From: Bacteroidota bacterium
GTDB taxonomy: Bacteria > Bacteroidota > Bacteroidia > Flavobacteriales > Flavobacteriaceae
DNA length: 64,000 bases
Assembly (NCBI GenBank): GCA_024279425.1
Contig: JAJRRO010000037.1
Location: forward strand, 1 to 64,000
Direction of reading: 5' to 3'
Part shown: positions 46,281-54,160 of the stretch, piece by piece
Layout of the letters: the number at the start of each line of letters is the position of its first letter
Position numbering within the stretch: the first letter of the stretch is position 1
The notes under the pieces: model-generated
Database searches by the model: none
Told to the model about the DNA's origin: nothing
The model's input: the letters and a program-made list of their open reading frames with translations, nothing else
Program-made: the position numbers and the translations under genes

Positions 46281-47393
46281 ATGAGCAAAACAATAAAAGG
46301 CTTCTGCCTCCACGGTAGGGAAAAAATAGTTCCTAATTCAGGGGTTTCAGTGACCAGCAATACTTCGGTTGTAGACATGGAGATACCTTCCTTAAAAGAA
46401 GGTGAGATATTGGCCAAAACTTTGTACACAGGCATTTGTGGTTCAGATAATAGTGCATCTTTAGGCAAATCAAACTTCGATTGGGTAGAACGTCCAAGAA
46501 TCATTGGCCATGAGTTTAGTGCCGAGGTCATAGCATTGGGACCCGGTGACCATGGTGATCTTGAAGTCGGAGATAAATTCACGCCACTGGCAATGCTCGG
46601 TTGTCAAGACGAGGAATGTCCCGCCTGTAGTGTTTCTAAATGGAATTTATGTCCATCTAAACAAATTATAGGGTTTCATAGAAATGGAGGTTTTGGGCAA
46701 CGCGTTGTTTTGGAATCTGATCGCGTAGTAACCCTTATGGAAGGTTTAACTCCCCAGCAGGGAGCTTTGGTCGAACCTTTGTCAGTTGTTGTAAATGCAC
46801 TGCACAATAAATGTAATATTAAACCAGGACAGGATGTCGTAGTTACGGGATGTGGTATCATTGGGTTGATGTCTGCAGAATTGGCAAAAGCAGCTGGAGC
46901 TAGAGTTTTAGTGACTGGTATTGCCCATGATCGTGATATTCGCTTGAAAAAAGCAAGCGAAAGTGGTTTTATTACCATTGAAGTTTCCCCAGAAAACCCG
47001 CTTTCCAAACAGCTGAAAGAGGGAATAACGGATGGAAACGGTATTCCTTTTGGTGTAAACGGTCAGGTAGATTTACTCATCGAATGTTCTGGGGTACCTC
47101 AAGTGCTTACCGAGGCCATTTCTGTGGTGAGGCCTGAAGGGGATATATGCGTAATTGCCACCTATGGTAAGGAGGTTGAAATCAATGCCACACATTTGAC
47201 CCGAACTTCCTTGAATATGAGAGGTTCTATGGGGTCCTGTCGCGAAGATTATAGGGTTGCCCAAAAATTGATGGTAACCGGAATTTTTCCTTCAGAACAT
47301 TATACTGACATGTATGATTTTGAGGATATTACTCAGGCCTTCGAAGATTCCATAAAAGCGAATAATATGAAGGCCGTTATTAAAATGAACTAA
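46281..47393 (+). CDS. Zinc-dependent MDR dehydrogenase (sugar/polyol type)
   Basis: 370 codons. Catalytic zinc ligands are in GICGSDNSAS and GHEF. Structural-zinc cysteines follow as CQDEECPACSVSKWNLC. The Rossmann motif is VVTGCGIIGLMSAELAKAAG. The family includes glucose, sorbitol and threonine dehydrogenases. In this sugar cluster it should oxidise a polyol or aldose hydroxyl with NAD(P). No closer substrate signature is visible. Confidence 0.85.
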   Translation: MSKTIKGFCLHGREKIVPNSGVSVTSNTSVVDMEIPSLKEGEILAKTLYTGICGSDNSASLGKSNFDWVERPRIIGHEFSAEVIALGPGDHGDLEVGDKFTPLAMLGCQDEECPACSVSKWNLCPSKQIIGFHRNGGFGQRVVLESDRVVTLMEGLTPQQGALVEPLSVVVNALHNKCNIKPGQDVVVTGCGIIGLMSAELAKAAGARVLVTGIAHDRDIRLKKASESGFITIEVSPENPLSKQLKEGITDGNGIPFGVNGQVDLLIECSGVPQVLTEAISVVRPEGDICVIATYGKEVEINATHLTRTSLNMRGSMGSCREDYRVAQKLMVTGIFPSEHYTDMYDFEDITQAFEDSIKANNMKAVIKMN

Positions 47394-47421
47394 TATTTTA
47401 ATTTATTAAGGAATATAATAC

Positions 47422-48441
47422 ATGCATACGATTTTTATTACGGGAGGCACAGGTTGTATAGGTTCAATTACAATTTACAAGCTTTTGCAATCGGAAGATG
47501 TGGGTAAGATAGTAGTTGGGTCTCGATCCAACAATACCGACCCCTTGAAATTATGGTTGGGGGAGAATCTTGATTCCCGTTTGGAATTTATTACTTTGGA
47601 TGTCGCCGATTACGAAGCGATGGAAGATACTCTTTTAAAAGTGGATCCTACCCATATTATCCATTTAGGGGCGTATCAAAGCCCTGACTGCTCTAAATAC
47701 CATATTCGTGGTATGGAAATAAATACTGGAGGTACTATGGCATTGTTTGATGCCGCCGAAAAATTGACCAACCTGAAGCGATTTGTGTTTGCCAGTTCAG
47801 CAGCCGTGTACGGAATGCGATCTATGTACCCACAAAAGAGCATAAGTGAAGATGTGTTATTGGCTCCGCCTAATCATTATGGAATTTGGAAATTGGCCGG
47901 GGAACATTTGGCCAGATTGTTTTATGATAATACCAAAGTGCCTACCGTTTGCTTGAGGCTCAATACTACCTATGGAAAAGGTAGGGATAAAGGAAAAACA
48001 TCAGCGCCGACCAATGCACTAAAAGCAATTGCCATGGGCAAGGTTGCCGGCAAATTGATACCTTTTGAAATGCCGTATCAGGGACGTGAAAACTACCATT
48101 TTGTAGAAGATGTAGGAACTCAGTTTGCAGAATGTACCTTGCAACCCTATGAGGGATTTGGAGCTTTTAATATAAAAGGGGAGACTATTGAAATAAAAGA
48201 ATTCCTTAAAATTGTTAGTCGACAGGCCAGAGAATTGGGACTAGGAGATTATTCGTGGTCATCAATTTTGGATGATGCTCCTCCCAACCTTTTTGTTTGT
48301 GATTTGGGGCATGACAAAATAAAGAGGTCTTTTAAGAATTTACCTTTGACTCCAATTGAAGAGGGTGTGCGTAAATCACTTGAAGAATTTCTAGACATGG
48401 CCCAAAAAGGAATATTGGATTATTCAGGAGCAGGTTCATGA
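47422..48441 (+). CDS. NAD-dependent epimerase/dehydratase
   Basis: 339 codons, extended SDR. The motif GGTGCIG opens the fold, HLGAYQSPDCSKY and ASSAAVYGMRS follow, and YGIWK gives the catalytic Tyr and Lys. Homologues include nucleotide-sugar epimerases and uronate dehydrogenases. The C-terminus GEGVRKSLEEFL is normal. No glycosyltransferase or nucleotidyltransferase is nearby, so a role in degradation of a free sugar acid or keto sugar is more likely than nucleotide-sugar synthesis. Confidence 0.82.
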   Translation: MHTIFITGGTGCIGSITIYKLLQSEDVGKIVVGSRSNNTDPLKLWLGENLDSRLEFITLDVADYEAMEDTLLKVDPTHIIHLGAYQSPDCSKYHIRGMEINTGGTMALFDAAEKLTNLKRFVFASSAAVYGMRSMYPQKSISEDVLLAPPNHYGIWKLAGEHLARLFYDNTKVPTVCLRLNTTYGKGRDKGKTSAPTNALKAIAMGKVAGKLIPFEMPYQGRENYHFVEDVGTQFAECTLQPYEGFGAFNIKGETIEIKEFLKIVSRQARELGLGDYSWSSILDDAPPNLFVCDLGHDKIKRSFKNLPLTPIEEGVRKSLEEFLDMAQKGILDYSGAGS

Positions 48442-48531
48442 AACCCTTATAGAGGGATTTGGTATGCCATGGTAAATAGCTTGCCAATGGTGAATGATTA
48501 AAATACTGATAGTAATAAAATTTTTATTAGT

Positions 48532-49500
48532 TTGAAAAATATTGGAATTGGGTTTATCGGAGCAGGGGATATAGCAGATTTACATGCTGAGGCTATCAAT
48601 GCATTGGAAGGAGCTGAACTCATAGGTCTTTGGAATAGGACGTTCGAAAAAGGAAAAGTCAAAGCTGGACAGTATGGTTGCAGAACATATACCTCTGTTG
48701 ATGAATTGTTGAATGATTCTAAAATAGATGCGGTTTTCATCCTTACGAATATGGAAACACATTGTGAGTATACAATTGAAGCTGCGCAAGCCGGTAAGCA
48801 TATACTTGTCGAAAAACCTGCTGCTTCTAGTATTGCTGAGTTAGAGCAAATGCAAAAAGCCATAAATGCAGCTGAAGTTAAGTGCATGCCAGTGCATAAT
48901 TACATCTATGAACCGGGAATTAAGCGCGCGCAATCCCTGATTCAAAGCGGTAAGTTGGGAGACATTACCCAATTTTATATGATGTATAATATCCATCACG
49001 CCGATGACATAAGAGCGCGCTATCCGGGAGTTATTCGTCAAATATTAACGCATCACAGTTATACAATGCTATATTTGGCCGGTAAGCCCAAAACCGTATC
49101 CTGCTTTAAGCATACTGTTGATGATACACTTGCACCCCAAGAAAATGTGGCCATGGCCAATATTCAAATGCAGAACGGTACGCTTAGTCATCTATGTGCA
49201 AGTTTCGCTAACGATGATCATGCTGGGGATCCATGGTCATGTATAATAAAAGTAATAGGAACCAAGGGAAGTACAAGATATAGCTACCGCGACTTTGTAA
49301 TCAATGATCGAAATGGTGCACATTCACAAACCTATCAATGTTATCCTGAATCCATTAAAAATACGGCCACACATTTTATTGATAACGTCTTAAGAAATGG
49401 TAAGGAACCATTGTCATCTTTGGAAGACGCAATTACCTGTCAACGTATTATTGAAGCCTGTGAGAAATCGGTAGCAGAGGGGGTTCATGTTACACTTTAA
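48532..49500 (+). CDS. Gfo/Idh/MocA family oxidoreductase
   Basis: 322 codons starting with TTG at 48532. The Rossmann motif is GIGFIGAGDIADLH. The EKP motif is ILVEKPAASS. The C-terminal domain contains RQILTHHSYTMLYLAG, with the His pair of the family. It is shorter than the 45067 paralogue and clearly not a recent duplicate. It probably handles a different step of the same pathway. Its 3' end is followed 58 bp later by the preferred start of the PVC-type cytochrome. Confidence 0.84.
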   Translation: MKNIGIGFIGAGDIADLHAEAINALEGAELIGLWNRTFEKGKVKAGQYGCRTYTSVDELLNDSKIDAVFILTNMETHCEYTIEAAQAGKHILVEKPAASSIAELEQMQKAINAAEVKCMPVHNYIYEPGIKRAQSLIQSGKLGDITQFYMMYNIHHADDIRARYPGVIRQILTHHSYTMLYLAGKPKTVSCFKHTVDDTLAPQENVAMANIQMQNGTLSHLCASFANDDHAGDPWSCIIKVIGTKGSTRYSYRDFVINDRNGAHSQTYQCYPESIKNTATHFIDNVLRNGKEPLSSLEDAITCQRIIEACEKSVAEGVHVTL

Positions 49501-49558
49501 ACGAGTTCTAAAACTGGGAATGAAAAAACAAATACCAAACAAACTAATCAAGGGAATT

Positions 49559-52500
49559 ATGAAAAACGGACAGTTAGGTAAAATAATGGCAATGCTTTGT
49601 ATTGCTGTAGCGATTTCAAGCTGCGGTGAAAAAAACAGGGGTTTGCAGTTGCAGAATGAATCACACATTGTCCTGATTGGAAATAATTTGGGTTCACGAA
49701 TGCTGAATTTTGGCCATTTTGAGACTGAGATGCATATACGCTACCCTGACAGTTCCTTGTTCATTCGCAATATGGCCGATGGGGGTAATACCCCGGGCTT
49801 TCGACCCCATTCTTCCCGAAAATCACCTTGGGCCTTTCCGGGAGCTGAAAAATTCCAAACAGAACTTGCCAATAAATCTGGAAGTGTAGGACATTTTCCT
49901 ACTGAAGATGAATGGCTGACCAAATTAGGTGCTGATGTTATTATTGCTTTTTTTGGGTATAATGAATCCTTCCAAGGGGTCGAAGGGCTGAATAATTATA
50001 GGGAAGAGCTTCATGCCTTTATCGAACATACGAAGCAGCAAAAATATAATGGAGATTCAATACCTCAACTTGCTTTGGTTTCTCCGATAGCTTTTGAGGA
50101 CCTCTCGGATAAAATGGACCTGCCAGATGGTATAGAAGAAAACAAGAACCTTCAATTGTACACAGATGTAATGCGAGAAGTAGCGGCAAAGGATAGTGTG
50201 CTTTTTGTAGATGCATTTGAAACCACCAAAAAGTGGTTTGATTTCAATGAAGAGGATTTAACTGCTGATGGATTTCAATTAAATGATTTGGGATATCAAA
50301 AGTTTGCAAAACTATTGGCAGATCAAATATTTGGGAAAAATAAAAGTAAAGCAGAAGCGAATAGAGAATTGGTACATGAGGCTGTAAAGGAAAAGAATTG
50401 GTTCTGGCATAACGATATAAAACTTCCAAATGGTGTTCACGCTTGGGGCAGGCGCTACAACCCTTTCGGACCAGATAACTACCCCTATGAGAAAGAAAAA
50501 ATCTATGAAATGACCGCCAATCGAGATACGGCGATTTGGAACGCCGCTCATGGCAATACAACAGATTTAGTCGCCTTGGATGCGAACACCAAGAAATTGC
50601 CAGAAGTAAAGACCAATTATAAAGATGTTAATGGATCCGGTAATCCTGAATATCTATATGGACAGGATGCCCTCGATCAATTGAAAGTACCTAAAGGATA
50701 TAAATTAGAACTTTTTGCTTCCGAAAAAGAATTTACAGATTTGGCCAACCCTGTTCAAATGTCCTTTGATAATAAAGGGAGGTTATGGGTAGGGGTAATG
50801 CCCAGCTATCCCCATTATAAGCCAGGGGATAGCAAACCCAATGATAAATTGATCATATTGGAAGATACGGACAAAGATGGTAAGGCAGATAAGCAAACTA
50901 CCTTCGCTGATGGTTTGCATCTTACTATTGGTTTTGAGTTTGCTCCAGAAGGGGTCTATGTTTCTCAAGGAACCAATTTAGTTTTGTTAAAGGATAATGA
51001 TGGTGATGATAAAGCAGATGAGATCGAAGTAATTTTAAGTGGTTTTGATGATCATGATACCCACCATGCCATTAGTGCTTTTGCGGCTGATCCATCAGGT
51101 GCTCTTTACATGGCAGAAGGGGTATTTTTGCATACCAATGTAGAAACCGCCTATGGCCCCGTTCGAGGGACCAACGGTGGCTTTTATAGATACAGTCCAC
51201 AAAGACATCATTTGGAACGTACCGCCCAATTGCCTATTCCTAATCCCTGGGGAATTGCTTTTGATGATTGGGGACAAAACTTTTTCGCCCATACTTCGGG
51301 CCCTGATATGACTTGGATGATGCCAGGTAGCATTAAGCCCAGATATGGCGTGGCATCACCATTACCTAAGAACTTAATCCAAAATGAACATCGCGTAAGG
51401 CCAACATCTGGACTTGAATTTGTGTCAAGTGGGCATTTTCCTGAAGAGGTCCAAGGTGATTTGTTAATCAATAATACTATTGGTTTCTTAGGTACTAAGC
51501 AACATACAATGGTTGATGATCCAGAATCTGCCAGTTATGAAAGCAAGCATAGGCTGGATTTGATTACATCCACGGATCCTAATTTTAGACCCGTTGACAT
51601 GGAATTTGCACCAGATGGTTCTTTGTATTTCTTGGATTGGCACAATGTATTGATCGGTCATATGCAGCATAATGCCCGAGATCCGTTACGCGATCATGTT
51701 CATGGTAGGGTGTATAGACTTACTTATCCCTCAAGACCATTGGTGAAACCTGCGAAGATTACAGATGCTACGGTTGAAGAGTTATTGGATAATTTAAAAT
51801 TACATGAATTTAGAACGAGATACCGTACCAAAAGAGAATTAAGGGCAAGGGACAAAGATGAGGTATTGGCAAAACTTGGTACTTGGGTAAAGAATTTAGA
51901 TAAAAATGATAGTAAATATGAGCATTATGTGCTAGAGGCACTTTGGGTTACTTGGGGTTTAAATAAGATTGATAAAGATCTTCTTAAACAGATGTTGAAT
52001 GCCAAAGATTTTAGAGCGCGTGCTGCAGCGGTAAAAGTGTTACGCTATGCAGGTCATCAGATTGAAAACCAGGTAGAGTTATTGAAAATCGCTGCAAATG
52101 ATGATAATGCCCGCGTTCGTTTAGAAACAATTGCTGCTTCATCTTGGCTTGATAAAGAAACAGGATTGGATATATTGGATGAAGTGATTAAAAAACCACT
52201 TGACGATTGGATGATACAACCTTTTGAGGCTACAATTGCCCATTTTAACCAATCGAGCCTTAAAGAATGGAAAAAAAATGCTAAAACCATTGATGATTCT
52301 GGTTTGGCTACCAATTTAAAAGGTGAAGAAAGAGAGCTATTTATTAAGGGTAAAGATATTTACGAAAGAGATGGTTTTTGTATTACCTGTCATCAACCGG
52401 ATGGTAAGGGACTTGGTGCCTCACAATTTCCTCCCTTGGCCGGTGTACCTTGGGTAACCGGAGATGAAGAACGGCTTGTTAAGTTGACGCTTAACGGATT

Positions 52501-52738
52501 AATGGGCCCAATTGAGGTTCTTGGTAAAAAGTACCCAGGGCAAGTACCTATGACTCCTTTTGGCGGTATGCTCAATGACGAGGAAATGGCTGCGGTATTA
52601 ACCTATGTAAGAAATTCTTTTGGCAACAAAGCAGCGCCTATCACGTCCAAAACGGTCAAAAAAGTTCGGGAAGAAACCAAAAGCATAGAGGGATTCTATT
52701 CGGCAGAGGAGCTATTAAAAGTGCACCCCATGAAATAG
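49559..52738 (+). CDS. SGNH - propeller dehydrogenase - HEAT - cytochrome c lipoprotein (PVC-type heme protein)
   Basis: About 1059 codons from the ATG at 49559, which gives a compact lipoprotein signal (Cys22 in AISSC). In-frame ATGs at 49520 and 49487 only lengthen it. Domains in order: an SGNH-hydrolase-like domain (HIVLIGNNLGSRM, FIRNMADGG, AFFGYNES), with Asn instead of the usual GDS serine. Next a PVC-type membrane-bound dehydrogenase propeller (PKGYKLELFASEKEFTDLANPVQMSFDNKGRLWVG, DTDKDGKADKQTTF calcium-like repeats). Then HEAT-like helices, and a C-terminal cytochrome c with GFCITCHQPDGKG. It is likely an extracytoplasmic sugar dehydrogenase passing electrons to its heme. Confidence 0.82.
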   Translation: MKNGQLGKIMAMLCIAVAISSCGEKNRGLQLQNESHIVLIGNNLGSRMLNFGHFETEMHIRYPDSSLFIRNMADGGNTPGFRPHSSRKSPWAFPGAEKFQTELANKSGSVGHFPTEDEWLTKLGADVIIAFFGYNESFQGVEGLNNYREELHAFIEHTKQQKYNGDSIPQLALVSPIAFEDLSDKMDLPDGIEENKNLQLYTDVMREVAAKDSVLFVDAFETTKKWFDFNEEDLTADGFQLNDLGYQKFAKLLADQIFGKNKSKAEANRELVHEAVKEKNWFWHNDIKLPNGVHAWGRRYNPFGPDNYPYEKEKIYEMTANRDTAIWNAAHGNTTDLVALDANTKKLPEVKTNYKDVNGSGNPEYLYGQDALDQLKVPKGYKLELFASEKEFTDLANPVQMSFDNKGRLWVGVMPSYPHYKPGDSKPNDKLIILEDTDKDGKADKQTTFADGLHLTIGFEFAPEGVYVSQGTNLVLLKDNDGDDKADEIEVILSGFDDHDTHHAISAFAADPSGALYMAEGVFLHTNVETAYGPVRGTNGGFYRYSPQRHHLERTAQLPIPNPWGIAFDDWGQNFFAHTSGPDMTWMMPGSIKPRYGVASPLPKNLIQNEHRVRPTSGLEFVSSGHFPEEVQGDLLINNTIGFLGTKQHTMVDDPESASYESKHRLDLITSTDPNFRPVDMEFAPDGSLYFLDWHNVLIGHMQHNARDPLRDHVHGRVYRLTYPSRPLVKPAKITDATVEELLDNLKLHEFRTRYRTKRELRARDKDEVLAKLGTWVKNLDKNDSKYEHYVLEALWVTWGLNKIDKDLLKQMLNAKDFRARAAAVKVLRYAGHQIENQVELLKIAANDDNARVRLETIAASSWLDKETGLDILDEVIKKPLDDWMIQPFEATIAHFNQSSLKEWKKNAKTIDDSGLATNLKGEERELFIKGKDIYERDGFCITCHQPDGKGLGASQFPPLAGVPWVTGDEERLVKLTLNGLMGPIEVLGKKYPGQVPMTPFGGMLNDEEMAAVLTYVRNSFGNKAAPITSKTVKKVREETKSIEGFYSAEELLKVHPMK

Positions 52739-52755
52739 GACCTTGATTAAAGGGT

Positions 52756-53094
52756 TTATTTTACCGGAAACTCAAATATTTTTTCCATTGGCAACCATTT
52801 TTCGCCTGGTTTTGCAATGGGTAACGCTTGTTGGTAGTCCCACATTAATACTTCCCAATCTTGCACCTTGCTATTGTTGGCGTCCATTTTGGCCTTTTCT
52901 TTGAAAGAAAAAGAATCTTCAACCTCAATGATCATGAACAAACGGTTGCTTATACGATAGATTTCCATGTGTTCAATACCGGAACCCCTTAGACTGTCCA
53001 ATACTTCGGGCCATACGTTTCTGTGGTATTCCTCGTAAGCAGCAATAAGAGCTTCATCATCTTTTAAATCTAGGGCTAGGCAATGTCTTTTCAT
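52756..53094 (-). CDS. L-rhamnose mutarotase-like protein
   Basis: 112 codons, RhaM family: RHCLALDLKDDEALIAAYEEYHRNVWPEVLDSL with the catalytic His region, then GIEHMEIYRISNRLFMIIEVED and the Trp-rich WEVLMWDYQQALP. It converts alpha and beta anomers of L-rhamnose or a related deoxysugar. No rhamnose isomerase, kinase or aldolase is nearby, which points to a non-phosphorylating route or another sugar. It lies 177 bp after the CBM9-like gene, so may have its own promoter. Confidence 0.84.
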   Translation of the reverse strand: MKRHCLALDLKDDEALIAAYEEYHRNVWPEVLDSLRGSGIEHMEIYRISNRLFMIIEVEDSFSFKEKAKMDANNSKVQDWEVLMWDYQQALPIAKPGEKWLPMEKIFEFPVK

Positions 53095-53271
53095 ATATTT
53101 TATTTTAAATAATAGTCTATGTATAGGGAATAGATTGCAAAATAATACAATTCCTTTTATTTTAGGTAGCCTGCCTTTAGTTGGATAATATTTTGAGAAG
53201 TGTTACGCCCTCAATTCATCCTATTTGGAGGAGAACAAAATTTAAAAAATCGATCCAAAAAACACAAAGCT

Positions 53272-54150
53272 TTATTTTAATATCAATCTACCAAAAACGG
53301 AGGGTTTATGGAAACTGGCCCCTGTAGGTGACCATGAATACGCTCCGCGCTTCATTCCCTCGTTCTTATCCAGCCGATAAAAATTAATTCTTATCTCCGT
53401 ATCAGTTGTTATTTGCTCGGTGCGGGCTGTTTTTAAATCAATAAAAGGTATGGCCAGCTCCACGGTCCAACTGTCATCGATATCATCTCGTTTATTGAGG
53501 GTGCCATGTACAATAACGGCTGTTCGAATTCCTGGTAGGTTAAGGCGGGCCGTTGCCGCCACATCAATATTTTGCGGATCCACAATATAACTATCAAACA
53601 GGATATTGGCAGGAGAGACTTCAATTTCGACATAGTTTTCAGGCTCTTCGTCCACATCGATAAAAACTTCAACGGCCTCCTCTGTCCATAAATGTTCATC
53701 CCTTTGGGTATAGGAGGTCCAAATATCAGGATCCTTGCAGCTAAAGGCGAGATAGAGGTTGTCGTTATCATAGCAGGCCTTGACGTTGGTCATCAATTGG
53801 GGGTCGGTAACCGTGGTCCCTGTTCTATTTTCATTTAAAACAATCGGCTTCGCCAGTCCCCATACCCCATCGTCAAGATTGCCGTCAATTATCGGAGACA
53901 CCGCGGCATAATTTGCCTCGATTTGGTATTCCATATTGGGATTGCCCATACAACCTAGAAGGAAAACGCTGCCAAGCAGCACCATTGGTTTGATAAAGCC
54001 TACATTATTAAAATCAAGACCAGTGGCTTCAAATTTTGGCTCTTGAGTCTCCCTCCAACTAAAAATGGCCCTGAAGAACAATTTTACATGGTGCATGGCA
54101 GAATTAATTTTAAATCTTTTTTGAACAGTATAACAGACATATTCTTCCAT
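53272..54150 (-). CDS. CBM9-like carbohydrate-binding lipoprotein
   Basis: 292 codons from 54150. The domain AAVSPIIDGNLDDGVWGLAKPI ... NDNLYLAFSCKDPDIWTS ... EEAVEVFIDVDEEPENYVEIEVSP is a CBM9-type sugar-binding fold. A hydrophobic stretch with lipobox LLGC lies unusually late (Cys67). A start at 53985 would put it at residue 12. The first 55 residues resemble no known leader. It follows the PVC-type cytochrome by 10 bp and presumably presents sugar to it at the membrane. Confidence 0.8.
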   Translation of the reverse strand: MEEYVCYTVQKRFKINSAMHHVKLFFRAIFSWRETQEPKFEATGLDFNNVGFIKPMVLLGSVFLLGCMGNPNMEYQIEANYAAVSPIIDGNLDDGVWGLAKPIVLNENRTGTTVTDPQLMTNVKACYDNDNLYLAFSCKDPDIWTSYTQRDEHLWTEEAVEVFIDVDEEPENYVEIEVSPANILFDSYIVDPQNIDVAATARLNLPGIRTAVIVHGTLNKRDDIDDSWTVELAIPFIDLKTARTEQITTDTEIRINFYRLDKNEGMKRGAYSWSPTGASFHKPSVFGRLILK

Positions 54151-54160
54151 AGTATTTTAT

